DNA from: Bacteroidia bacterium
GTDB lineage: Bacteria > Bacteroidota > Bacteroidia > Bacteroidales > Prolixibacteraceae
Direction of reading: 5' to 3'
Assembly: GCA_026391315.1 (NCBI GenBank)
Contig: JAPLDT010000057.1
Span: 1 to 34,101, forward strand
Length of the DNA stretch: 34,101 nucleotides
Part shown: one piece after another, positions 26,201 to 33,917 of the stretch
Numbering within the stretch: the stretch's first letter is position 1
Layout of the letters: every line of letters begins with the position of its first letter
The notes under the pieces: generated by a model
What the model saw: the letters and a program-made list of their open reading frames with translations, nothing else
The model's database searches: none
What the model was told of the DNA's origin: nothing
Translations under genes and position numbers: made by a program

Positions 26201-26344
26201 AAAATTACTAAACTAAGGCTGTATATGACTGTTCAGAATGCTTTCTGTATTACAAAGTATCCTGGGACCGACCCCGAAAGCGGTCAGGACTTCAATGTCC
26301 CGATGCCGAGGACGATTATGTTTGGCGTCAACATGAGCTTATAA
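23249..26344 (+). CDS. susC: SusC/RagA family TonB-linked outer membrane transporter
   Basis: From the first possible in-frame start (TTG at 23249) the protein has 1031 residues. In order: a signal segment (VTKMTLVLLCLSGFVGVYGAD), a CarboxypepD_reg-like domain (about 42-120, VSGKVTDDTGQTVPGASVVV in part), the SusC-type plug (about 128-235, GYGTVRKKDLTGS, VIDGIP-like VVDGIP, SRGANGVVLITTKKG), then a long 22-strand barrel ending FGVNMSL. It takes up oligosaccharides with SusD as the lid. Family members usually have a basic extension before the signal core. Here the same frame upstream encodes KKLKNFHLNSQSPLLKRIF with no ATG, while an ATG at 23205 is one base out of frame in an A7 tract. Either TTG is used, slippage occurs, or the sequence has a one-base error. 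Met11 (23279) alone would give a signal without positive residues. susC is used as a family label only. Confidence 0.9.
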   Translation: MLKRIFQVTKMTLVLLCLSGFVGVYGADTTPLTAEQQKTKQVSGKVTDDTGQTVPGASVVVKGTTIGTITNMDGGFSLNIPADSKTLVFSFVGMLSQEVAIGTKSTINVTLAQETIGLNEVVAIGYGTVRKKDLTGSVSSVGSSKLMERSSFSAAQALQGKAAGVVVQQTNSAPGADARVMIRGNRSLKATNDPLYVVDGIPLVVGLSEISQSDIETIDILKDASATAIYGSRGANGVVLITTKKGKSGKAVVDYNGYYGVENQAKKLALFNGPEWVDFLREAYKTTGVYPVKQPTYAMDTKMLPVGQETDLKGIGFKMQAAYDPDGSWHPERLQSTDWLGEVMRQGTVTNHEVSVRGGTDKLKVLASATYFNERGMVKTQDYTRYSVRVNFDWDLSDYVKIGGQTQFSHFDRNDGPNVYSGITSLSPLANIRNVDTGALINRPGTDPQLWNPVLNLTNAKVLYRKNRFLGSYYAEVKLPFDIKFRSNFGLDYGPYTDQRFYGSLSSDRSGGLARAENGGDQRMMFTWENLLYWNKVVKDHSFGATLLQSIQQETFESSRISVLSLPYETQLWYNVGSSPTISAVSSNYTKWQMASFMGRINYSYKEKYLLTASARYDGSSRLAPGNKWVMFPSAALAWRINKENFMSGVSTFSNLKLRAGYGITGNSAIDPYKTAGNLAFARYNYGGTNAMAFYQNEMPNPDLKWEMTKQWNAGIDFGILKGRINGVVDVYLQNTSDLLMDRQLPQVSGFNSVVYNIGKTRNKGIEVTINTQNVQGKDFTWNTDLIFAKNKEEIVELYGGKVDDTGNQWFIGQPLSVYYDYKAVGIWQLGEEAEGAKYGSTFVPGTIHIADTNGDGKITAADMQIIGSTRPKFTASMTNYFTFKNFDFNFFLNASYGNMLKFDRGLSFNGRYNSLKVNYWAVTEYDANGKAIASNGSNEAPRPNNGVENPAYRSSLNYFDASFLRLSNASLGYSIPKNIISRAKITKLRLYMTVQNAFCITKYPGTDPESGQDFNVPMPRTIMFGVNMSL

Positions 26345-26474
26345 TACAATGTCATTCATGAAGCATTACAACGTAAAAAAAAAGGATATGAAACGACCAA
26401 AAGCAAATCTCGCACTTCGGGCAGATAGTTTCCGGGAGTTCCATCTGGCAAATGAAAAACAAAAAAATATACAG

Positions 26475-28445
26475 ATGAAAAAAATAGCAAAATATATATT
26501 TACATTTTTGGTAATCCTGTCAGTTTTCTCTTGTGATAATTACCTCAAAGAGCAAAGATATACTGATGTAGGATACGATTATTTTACAACAAAGGTTGGG
26601 ATGGAAGCTGCCGTTACCGGTGTTTATCAGGACATGAGATGGTACACAGGCGCTTATAACCAAGGCGGTAACAGCACATCCGGTGGAAACATGGAATCCT
26701 ATTTTTGTTTGACGGAATATGGCACCGACATGACCTGGGAAGGTACAGACGGCGGCAATAAAGATGCGTTCAACAAATATCTGCCATCGATGAACCCCAA
26801 TCATGATGTTCTCAACAAGTTTTGGAACAACAATTTCAAGGGTATCTCGCGTGCCAACACGGCTTTGATGTACATGCCACAGGTAACCGATATGACGGAT
26901 GCACAAAAAGCCCAGCGGATAGCCGAGTTAAAGTTTATGCGTGCGTACTACTATTTTGACCTGGTTCAGCATTTTGGGGCCCTGCCACTGGTAACAGAAG
27001 GAAATGTTACACAGGTGATCACAGATTTCAAACGTTCACCGGTTCCTGAAGTTTATAAACAAATCATCAGCGACCTGAGAGCGGCATATGATGTTCTTCC
27101 TGATGTCTTTCAACAATCGGACAGGGGACGTGCCACCAAATGGTCCACCGGCCATCTGCTTGCCAAAGTTTACCTGACCCGGGGCAGTTATGATATTGCC
27201 AACCGCGGAGGTAAAGCAACCGACATGGACAGCGCTGCCTATTATTCGGAAGCTGTCATCAACTCAGGCAAGTTTACACTGGAGTCCAATTTTTCCAACG
27301 TATTCGATCAGGACAACCAGAAAGTCTCCAAAGAGATAATCTGGGATGTTGAATACACCAAGGATGCACTCTTCAGCGGCGCCGGTAGTTCTACTTCGGA
27401 TGGTGGTAATCAGTTACACCTCTATTGGGTAACACAATACGATGTTAAACCGGGTATGACCCGCGACCAGATGAATGGCCGTCCATGGAAACGTATTCGC
27501 ATCAATCCGCAGTTTTCGCAAACCTTGTGGGACCGCACGACCGATTCGAGGATTTACAAAACTTTCAAATGGACATATTTTAGCAACAATCCAAGTGGAT
27601 CTACCAAGTGGGCTGCAAAATATTTCTACATCAATCCGGCCACCAATGCTGCAACTACCGAGGTTATCTACACTCCTCCCGCCAATTTGGTGGGTACACC
27701 GAAGCAAAAGGCGGGTGACACATGTATCTATTTTTCCTCCAGGAACTATGGAGCGCTTTCACCTTATTCAACCACCTATCCTAAGCAGACGCTTCTGAAC
27801 GATGCCAACTACCGCAAAATGTTGCTGGATATTGCCAAGGCGCCATATCTGCTGATTCCACAGGATATGTATGATACCAACAACTTTCCTACCATGTTGA
27901 AATGGCTGGATAGCCAACGTCCGGATATGAACTTCCAGGCTGGATCAAGGAACTTCCACCGCATGCGTCTGGCTGAAACATACCTGATCGCGGCAGAAGC
28001 TTATGGCCGGAAAGGTGATTGGGCCAATGCTGTGAAATACATCAATGTGGTTCGCAAACGCGCTGCCTATGCCGAAGGTGAAGCCAAACCACAGCAGGTT
28101 TACAGAGTAGATGGTGGTACAAATAACACCACCAATACCCAAACCGAGATGCTTGTCACAGCAGCCACAATTGTGACTCCAAAGCTTCCTTCAGGAGTCT
28201 CTGATGTTTCTCCATTCGTGGATTGGATGCTCGAAGAGCGTGGTCGTGAATTGTACGGTGAGTTGAACCGTTGGGAAGATTTGGCCAGAACCGGAACCCT
28301 GGTTGCCCGTGCCAAACTATACAATCCGGATGCAGCTCCAAACGTGAAGGATTTCCACAAACTCAGACCAATTCCTAATACTTATGTTGACCGTTTGTTG
28401 CCGGCCCCTCCGGTTGCAGAGGTTCAAAACCCTGGATACTATTGA
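26475..28445 (+). CDS. susD: SusD/RagB family nutrient-binding outer membrane lipoprotein
   Basis: I place the start at the ATG at 26475 because it gives a classic lipoprotein signal (MKKIAKYIFTFLVILSVFSC, Cys20). The frame is open 42 codons further upstream, but that stretch is basic, lacks export features and would bury the signal. The mature protein (656 residues in all) has the SusD-like N-terminal TPR region (RANTALMYMPQV, AELKFMRAYYYFDLVQHFG, LAKVYLTRGSY) and the C-terminal SusD domain (NFHRMRLAETYLIAAEAYGRKG, VDWMLEERGRELYGELNRWEDLART). It caps the SusC barrel and binds glycan at the surface. It is 130 bp downstream of susC and ends at a terminator. Confidence 0.93.
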   Translation: MKKIAKYIFTFLVILSVFSCDNYLKEQRYTDVGYDYFTTKVGMEAAVTGVYQDMRWYTGAYNQGGNSTSGGNMESYFCLTEYGTDMTWEGTDGGNKDAFNKYLPSMNPNHDVLNKFWNNNFKGISRANTALMYMPQVTDMTDAQKAQRIAELKFMRAYYYFDLVQHFGALPLVTEGNVTQVITDFKRSPVPEVYKQIISDLRAAYDVLPDVFQQSDRGRATKWSTGHLLAKVYLTRGSYDIANRGGKATDMDSAAYYSEAVINSGKFTLESNFSNVFDQDNQKVSKEIIWDVEYTKDALFSGAGSSTSDGGNQLHLYWVTQYDVKPGMTRDQMNGRPWKRIRINPQFSQTLWDRTTDSRIYKTFKWTYFSNNPSGSTKWAAKYFYINPATNAATTEVIYTPPANLVGTPKQKAGDTCIYFSSRNYGALSPYSTTYPKQTLLNDANYRKMLLDIAKAPYLLIPQDMYDTNNFPTMLKWLDSQRPDMNFQAGSRNFHRMRLAETYLIAAEAYGRKGDWANAVKYINVVRKRAAYAEGEAKPQQVYRVDGGTNNTTNTQTEMLVTAATIVTPKLPSGVSDVSPFVDWMLEERGRELYGELNRWEDLARTGTLVARAKLYNPDAAPNVKDFHKLRPIPNTYVDRLLPAPPVAEVQNPGYY

Positions 28446-28471
28446 TCTGAATGGTTCATAATAAATAATTT

Positions 28472-28508
28472 CGCCGCTACTGCATCAAGCAATAGCGGCG
28501 ATTTTTTT
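28472..28508 (+). terminator. Rho-independent terminator after susD
   Basis: CGCCGCTA (28472-28479) pairs with TAGCGGCG (28493-28500), with an inner TGC/GCA extension after one mismatch and a 5-base loop, followed by ATTTTTTT. Confidence 0.92.
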
Positions 28509-28537
28509 ATACGAATTTACCTCTCATATCTCATAAC

Positions 28538-29455
28538 TCATAACTTCTCCGAGTATCCCCATCCTTTCATAATCTCCAAATCTTCCTGAACACAAGCCAA
28601 AGGCGCTTTGCCCTGATAGGACTCCTGTTCGATGATAAATACCTTGGTTCCGCCGGTTTTACGACAAATTTCCAACACTTCTTTTACAGGTAGAATTCCC
28701 TTGCCTAAAATGGAGCTTTCATATTTCTCCTTGGTGTTGACGGCGATTTCATCTTTCACATGGATCAGTTCAAACTTGCCGGGATACTGACCAATAACAT
28801 CCAGCGCTTTGGCTCCGCCGATGTACATATTGCCAATGTCAAGCTGCATAACAACCTTGTTGACATCAAGATTTTTCATCATGATGTCGAAAAGCTTCAT
28901 CCCGTTTAGTTGCTCGGTAAATTCTGCCCAATGGTTGTGGTATCCGAATTTCATTCCCGACTTCTGGCACAACTCTCCGCATTTACCGAATACTTCAAGG
29001 TATCCAAGCATATCATCGTATGTCTTGCGCATGGATTCGTCCATCCATGGACTGATCACATACTTCTGCCCCATGTAAGCTGCGTCTTCGATGGTATACT
29101 TCCAGGAATCTGTAAAATCCTTTTTGCCGGCATCCCAATGATTTTTGCCCATCACTGTATGGCCGCTTGGCATCTTCAAACCCAGATCGGTCAGGATCTT
29201 TTTAAATTCCAATGCAGTATAACCGTAAAATTTACGATCGATGTAGTTGGCATGCTCAACATGATTGTAGCCCATTTTTGCAAGTTGTTTCAAGGTACCG
29301 AGAGGATCTTTCTTCATGTCGTCCCGTACTGAATAGAGCTGGATTCCTACAATTTCGTAGGATTTCGGCGCTGCAAATGCGGCTTTTGACAAAAGGCTTG
29401 TTCCGGCAAGCAAAACCGCGCTGTTTTGCAGGAACATTCTGCGTGATGTGTACAT
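28538..29455 (-). CDS. Exported sugar phosphate isomerase/epimerase family protein
   Basis: The 305-residue protein has a Tat-like signal (MYTSRRMFLQNSAVLLAGTS, Arg5-Arg6, ending KAAFA). A xylose isomerase-like TIM barrel follows: GIQLYSVRDDMKKDPLGTLKQ in part, PSGHTVMG, FGYHNHWAEF, VVMQLDIGNMYIGG, FELIHVKDEI and IIEQESYQG. These strands carry the usual metal-binding Glu, Asp and His residues. The name is generic; exported members often act as isomerases or eliminases on keto-sugars. It follows the esterase gene on the same strand after about 30 bp, so the two are probably an operon. It may serve a 3-keto-sugar route together with the DUF1080 and Gfo/Idh/MocA proteins. Confidence 0.88.
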   Translation of the reverse strand: MYTSRRMFLQNSAVLLAGTSLLSKAAFAAPKSYEIVGIQLYSVRDDMKKDPLGTLKQLAKMGYNHVEHANYIDRKFYGYTALEFKKILTDLGLKMPSGHTVMGKNHWDAGKKDFTDSWKYTIEDAAYMGQKYVISPWMDESMRKTYDDMLGYLEVFGKCGELCQKSGMKFGYHNHWAEFTEQLNGMKLFDIMMKNLDVNKVVMQLDIGNMYIGGAKALDVIGQYPGKFELIHVKDEIAVNTKEKYESSILGKGILPVKEVLEICRKTGGTKVFIIEQESYQGKAPLACVQEDLEIMKGWGYSEKL

Positions 29456-29485
29456 AATGTTGGTTTTATTGGTTTGTTTATTTGA

Positions 29486-30355
29486 TTAATATTGATGAAA
29501 ACCCATTGATACAAACTCCAGCACAGTTGGCAGAGCTTCACGCCAGTAAGTCCAGTTGTGCGCGCCATCACGAATCCTGAATTCGTGGGGAATCTCTTTC
29601 TTGCGCATGGCGATGTGCACCAAACAGTTTCCTTCGTTCAAAAAATCATCGTCACCGCAATCGATGTACCATCTGACAGCCTTTTTCTGGGCATCCGGCA
29701 TCGAATTGACCAACTCAAGGGCGCTGTGCCTGGAGAAATAGGTGTTCAGATCATCTTTAGAAATACCCGGATACTGTTTTTCCCATCGGGTAGCTGCCTC
29801 CTCCATAGAGACAGGGCCTACCGAAGCGCTAAGCGGACAAGCGGCTGAGAAAAGCTCGGGGTGATGCAGGGCATACATAAAGGAACCGCCTCCGCCCATG
29901 GATAGGCCGGCAATTGCGCGGTAACGTCTGTCAGTCCTGATCCGGTATGTCTTTTCTACGTAAGGCATCAACTCCTGGAAGAAAAAATCTTCATAATTCC
30001 AGTCACCTTTTGGGCTGTTAAAATAACCGCGCTGTCCTGTATTTCCATCGGGCATCACGATAATCATAGCGGTACATTTGCCCTCCTGGATCGCCCTGTC
30101 AGCGATGTTTTTCACCTCACCAAACTGAATCCAGCCGCTCTGGTCATCTCCTGCACCATGCAGTAAATATAAAACCGGATAGCTGCGTTGCGAGGTTTCA
30201 TAGTCTGCAGGCAGGTAGACAGCATATTTCCGGTCCATTTTCAGAATTTTGCTGGACATGGAGAGGTTATCGAAGACTTTTCCACCCAACTGGGAGAAAA
30301 GCAGGGCAGGAAAACAAAAAGTTGAGATTAGGAAGAGGATGAATAACTTTATCAT
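29486..30355 (-). CDS. Exported CE1/esterase D-like alpha/beta hydrolase
   Basis: The 289-residue protein has a signal peptide (about 1-21, ALLFSQ). It has the alpha/beta hydrolase hallmarks YLLHGAGDDQSGW (oxyanion strand region, about 63-75), the nucleophile elbow GLSMGG (Ser152), an acid in CGDDD (about 235-237) and His266 in GAHNW. The layout matches carbohydrate esterase family 1 and esterase D, which remove acyl or feruloyl groups from glycans. A side-chain decorating ester on the SusCD glycan is a natural substrate guess. It is followed by the isomerase/epimerase gene in the same direction and is divergent from the histidine kinase gene. Confidence 0.88.
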   Translation of the reverse strand: MIKLFILFLISTFCFPALLFSQLGGKVFDNLSMSSKILKMDRKYAVYLPADYETSQRSYPVLYLLHGAGDDQSGWIQFGEVKNIADRAIQEGKCTAMIIVMPDGNTGQRGYFNSPKGDWNYEDFFFQELMPYVEKTYRIRTDRRYRAIAGLSMGGGGSFMYALHHPELFSAACPLSASVGPVSMEEAATRWEKQYPGISKDDLNTYFSRHSALELVNSMPDAQKKAVRWYIDCGDDDFLNEGNCLVHIAMRKKEIPHEFRIRDGAHNWTYWREALPTVLEFVSMGFHQY

Positions 30356-30656
30356 AAGTCATAAGTGTTTGGAATTTTTTCACGACTTAAATTTAATGAA
30401 TAAATTTGAACATAATTTCTACTCTAATTGTTATCCATAAACTACTTGCTGCTTAAGAAATTTGTAGATGAAGGGCTACTTTTGGAACAAAGGGGAAAGG
30501 CTCTTTTTATTCAATCTTTTTGTTAGCTTTGACAACAATCCTGAATGAGTTTCAAGAAACTAACCCCGCTTTGATTTTTAAGAATATCCCTTAAGTTCAC
30601 CAAAACAGAGCCTGGTAACTATTTCTAAACTACTACGCTAGTTAAAAGTTATCGTT
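30356..30656 (+). other. Divergent gap between esterase and hybrid kinase genes
   Basis: This 301-bp AT-rich gap has no coding signal. TAGCTTTG at 30534-30541 matches the -7 box on the plus strand and would leave a leader of about 110 bases for the kinase gene. No matching -33 box is clear. I saw no strong hairpin. Confidence 0.35.
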
Positions 30657-33600
30657 ATGAAAGATCTCGAAAAGACAAAGGATCAGCTCATAAAAGAACT
30701 ACGGGAAACAAAGCAAAAACTTATTTCTGTTACGACTTTAAAAAGCGCTGAAGGCTCAAAACACAAACAGATAAAAAATAGACTCTTAGAAAGTTCTGAG
30801 AGATTGGATTTCTTCATCGAAAACTCTCCATTAGCAATTATTGAATGGGATTCCAATTTTATAGTTACAAAATGGACGGGCAATTCAGAGAAAATATTTG
30901 GATGGAGTTCAGATGAAACAATAGGAGTATCGGTTATGGATTTGAAGATGATTTACGAACCCGATATCTCCCTTGTTCAAAACTCGATTGATATGCTCAC
31001 TCATGGAATCAATACTCATGTCGTCTCTATTAATCGTAACTACAGAAAAGATAAAAAGATAATATATTGTGAATGGCACAATACAGCATTGAAAGACCAA
31101 AATGGCAATCTGCTTTACGTGTTGTCAGAGGTTCTGGATATTACTGAACGAAAACAGGCAGAGTTATTATTAAAAGAAAGTGAAGAGCGTTTATTTGTCG
31201 CTCAGGAAGTCGCTAAAGTAGGAAGTTGGGAGACCGATCTTAAAAGTTTTGAAGTAATTTGGTCAGAAGAGACATACAGAATTTTTGAGATTGATCGTAG
31301 TGAATTTAAGTCATCACATCCGGATTTTATGACTTACGTTCATATTGATGATAAAGAAAAGGTGAATAATGTCTTTATCGAATCGTTTTGCTCAGAATCG
31401 GTTAATTCAATCCAGCATAAGATAGTTACACCTGGGGGTAACATAAAACATTTAGAAGAACGTTGGAAGATTATTTTCGATAAGGAAGGGAAAGCCGTTA
31501 AGGCACTTGGAACCTGCTGTGATTTAACCGAACGGAAATTAACTGAAGATGCATTACGCCTAAGTGAAGAAAGATATCGTCTTCTAACAGAGTTATCTCC
31601 TGAAATGATTTTCTTAATTGATGAAGATGGATATATTCTTTATGTTAATTCAATTGCAGCGGCCTCATTAAAAGCAAAAGCAACGGACGTAATAGGGAAG
31701 CACCTGACTGATGTTTATTCATATGAAGTTGCACAAACACATATAGCTGCTATAAAGCAAGTCTTTATCAACAAGCAAAAAATTAAAAGCGAAATTCTGG
31801 AAAAATTTCCGTTGGGAGAAGTTTGGATTGATGTTAGTTTGTCTCCTTTATGTAACGAAAAGGATGAGATTATTGCCGTTCTTGGGCTATCAAACGATAT
31901 TACCGCCAGAAAAGCGACCGAAGAGAAACTCAGAAAATTGTTTCTGGCTGTTGAACAAAGTCCCGTTTCGATCGTAATAACAGATACAAATGGCAGCATC
32001 GAATATGTAAATCCTAAATTCACGGAGATTACAGGGTATAGTCTTGAAGAAGCCATCGGTAAAAATCCAAGAATTCTAAAGTCTGGAACAAAGAAAAGTG
32101 ATGATTACGCACAATTGTGGCAAACCATTCTTTCAGGAAAGATTTGGAGCGGAGAATTCAATAACATAAAGAAGAACGGAGACCATTATTGGGAAAATGC
32201 GACAATCTCACCTATCCTGAATGATAAGAATGAAATCTCACATTTTCTGGCTATCAAGGAAGATATCACCCAAAGAAAACTGGTGGAACAAGATTTGCAG
32301 GAAAGTAAAGAGTTCTTAAAGGAAACTCAGAATATTGCCCGACTTGGAACCTATTCTTTGGATATTGCTTCAGGAATATGGACAAGTTCCTCGATTCTTG
32401 ATGAGATATTTGGAATTGATTTGAACTATAAAAAAACGCTGCAAGGATGGTTAAGCCTTATTCGTCCCGAATGGCAGGAAATTATTAGTGGTTATTTTAT
32501 CAACACAGTCATTGGTACCAAGGCGATATTTGATAAGGAATATGAAATTGTCAGAAACACGGATAAAGCGATTCGGTGGGTTCATGGAATCGGTAGACTT
32601 AATTTGGATGATGATGGACACCTCATAAATATGATTGGTACCGTACGTGATATCACTGAACGAAAAGAGGTAGAACAAGAATTATTGAAAGCCAAAGAAC
32701 AAGCCGAAGAGAGCGATCATCTTAAATCGGCATTTCTTGCCAATATGAGTCATGAGATCAGAACGCCCATGAATGGCATTCTTGGATTTGCTGAACTGCT
32801 TAAAGAACCTAATCTTTCAGGTGAGGAACAGCAGGAATATATAAAGATAATTGAGAAGAGCGGCGCAAGAATGCTTAATATTATTAACGATATTATTGAT
32901 ATTTCAAAAATAGAGGCAGGGCAGATGAAGGTTAATATGAATGAGTCGAATATAAACAGCCAGATCGACTACATTTATACATTTTTCAAACCGGAGGTAG
33001 AAAGAAAGGGGATGAAACTGATCATGAGGAATTCCTTACCTGACAACGAAGTCCTCATCATAACTGACAGGGAAAAACTCTTTGCGATACTTACCAATCT
33101 GGTAAAGAATGCCATAAAATATAGCGAAAAGGGAACAATTGAATTAGGATATGAAAAAAAGGACGAATTCCTGGAATTTTATGTAAAAGACAGAGGTATT
33201 GGCATTAAAAAAGAGAGACAAACTGCCATATTTGAACGTTTTGTTCAGGTAGATGTCTCAGATTTAAAAGTCAGGCAGGGAGCTGGATTGGGTTTGACGA
33301 TTACAAAGTCATATGTTGAAATGCTTGGTGGGGAAATATGGGTAGAAAGCGAAATAGGGATTGGTTCGACATTCTATTTTACCATCCCAATCAAAAAAAG
33401 TGAGGATAAATGCTTTACCGAATGTGACAACGCAGTGACTGATCAAAGGAGTCAAATAGGAAACTTAAAAATTCTTATTGCAGATGATGATAATGTATCA
33501 GAAATGTTGATTTCACATATGATTCGATCCTTGGGAAGAGAGATAATAAAAGTAACTTCAGGAGATGAAGCCGTTACTGCCTGTCGCATTAATAGTGACA

Positions 33601-33824
33601 TAGATCTGGTTTTGATGGACATTCAATTACCGATTTTGAATGGATATGAAGCCACAAGGCAAATCCGGCAGTTCAATAAGGATGTGGTAATTATTGCACA
33701 AACAGCTTACGCTTTGACTGGGGATAGGGGAAATGCCATTAGAATTGGTTGTAATGATTATATTACAAAGCCAATCAATATCGATGAATTACATGCAATG
33801 ATTAGTAAACATTGTAAAAAATAA
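30657..33824 (+). CDS. Soluble multi-PAS hybrid histidine kinase with C-terminal receiver
   Basis: The 1055-residue protein starts with a short coiled coil (LEKTKDQLIKELRETKQKL). Five PAS/PAC units follow (about 48-163, 180-292, 305-416, 426-538 and 550-667), each ending in a D(I/L)TxRK linker (DITERK, DLTERK, DITARK, DITQRK, DITERK). Next come a HisKA dimerisation domain (about 689-755) with phospho-acceptor His699 in SHEIRTP, a HATPase domain (about 800-915) with N box Asn818, DRGIGI and GAGLGLTI, and a receiver domain (about 937-1055) with Asp988 in LMDIQ and a TKP lysine. No membrane segment or DNA-binding domain is seen, so it should sense a cytoplasmic signal and pass phosphate to a separate phosphotransfer protein or regulator. 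None is nearby. PAS4 lacks the flavin-binding cysteine motif of LOV domains. Its AT-rich codons differ by eye from neighbouring genes. Confidence 0.93.
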   Translation: MKDLEKTKDQLIKELRETKQKLISVTTLKSAEGSKHKQIKNRLLESSERLDFFIENSPLAIIEWDSNFIVTKWTGNSEKIFGWSSDETIGVSVMDLKMIYEPDISLVQNSIDMLTHGINTHVVSINRNYRKDKKIIYCEWHNTALKDQNGNLLYVLSEVLDITERKQAELLLKESEERLFVAQEVAKVGSWETDLKSFEVIWSEETYRIFEIDRSEFKSSHPDFMTYVHIDDKEKVNNVFIESFCSESVNSIQHKIVTPGGNIKHLEERWKIIFDKEGKAVKALGTCCDLTERKLTEDALRLSEERYRLLTELSPEMIFLIDEDGYILYVNSIAAASLKAKATDVIGKHLTDVYSYEVAQTHIAAIKQVFINKQKIKSEILEKFPLGEVWIDVSLSPLCNEKDEIIAVLGLSNDITARKATEEKLRKLFLAVEQSPVSIVITDTNGSIEYVNPKFTEITGYSLEEAIGKNPRILKSGTKKSDDYAQLWQTILSGKIWSGEFNNIKKNGDHYWENATISPILNDKNEISHFLAIKEDITQRKLVEQDLQESKEFLKETQNIARLGTYSLDIASGIWTSSSILDEIFGIDLNYKKTLQGWLSLIRPEWQEIISGYFINTVIGTKAIFDKEYEIVRNTDKAIRWVHGIGRLNLDDDGHLINMIGTVRDITERKEVEQELLKAKEQAEESDHLKSAFLANMSHEIRTPMNGILGFAELLKEPNLSGEEQQEYIKIIEKSGARMLNIINDIIDISKIEAGQMKVNMNESNINSQIDYIYTFFKPEVERKGMKLIMRNSLPDNEVLIITDREKLFAILTNLVKNAIKYSEKGTIELGYEKKDEFLEFYVKDRGIGIKKERQTAIFERFVQVDVSDLKVRQGAGLGLTITKSYVEMLGGEIWVESEIGIGSTFYFTIPIKKSEDKCFTECDNAVTDQRSQIGNLKILIADDDNVSEMLISHMIRSLGREIIKVTSGDEAVTACRINSDIDLVLMDIQLPILNGYEATRQIRQFNKDVVIIAQTAYALTGDRGNAIRIGCNDYITKPINIDELHAMISKHCKK

Positions 33825-33825
33825 A

Positions 33826-33853
33826 AAGGGTTATCACCAACGCGATAACCCTT
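33826..33853. terminator. Bidirectional terminator between kinase and GIY-YIG genes
   Basis: AAGGGTTATC (33826-33835) pairs with GATAACCCTT (33844-33853) over an 8-base loop. On the minus strand it is followed by a T-rich run (TTTATTTTTT). It starts right after the kinase stop codon; its T tract is better for the minus strand. Confidence 0.8.
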
Positions 33854-33857
33854 CATG

Positions 33858-33917
33858 TGGGAACTGCTGGATTCGAACCAGCGACCCTCCCGACGTGAAG
33901 TCGGGATGCTCTGAACC
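33858..33917 (-). other. Truncated tRNA-like 3' fragment (D-loop to discriminator)
   Basis: On the minus strand these 60 bases read like the 3' three quarters of a tRNA. They comprise the end of the D arm (GGTTCAGAGC), an anticodon-like arm (TCCCG/CGGGA), a 5-base variable region, a perfect T arm GCTGG-TTCGAAT-CCAGC (33866-33882) and an acceptor strand AGTTCCCA. The 5' acceptor strand and first D-stem half are missing, and the anticodon loop would be 9 bases with no sensible anticodon. It cannot be a working tRNA. It directly follows the GIY-YIG stop codon. Confidence 0.75.

Noticed and set aside
26349-26474. Longer susD start 42 codons upstream
   Set aside because: The extension is basic and would place the lipoprotein signal in the middle of the protein; the ATG at 26475 gives a normal lipobox.
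33858-33917. Functional tRNA gene
   Set aside because: The 5' acceptor and half of the D arm are missing and the anticodon loop has 9 bases without a sensible anticodon.
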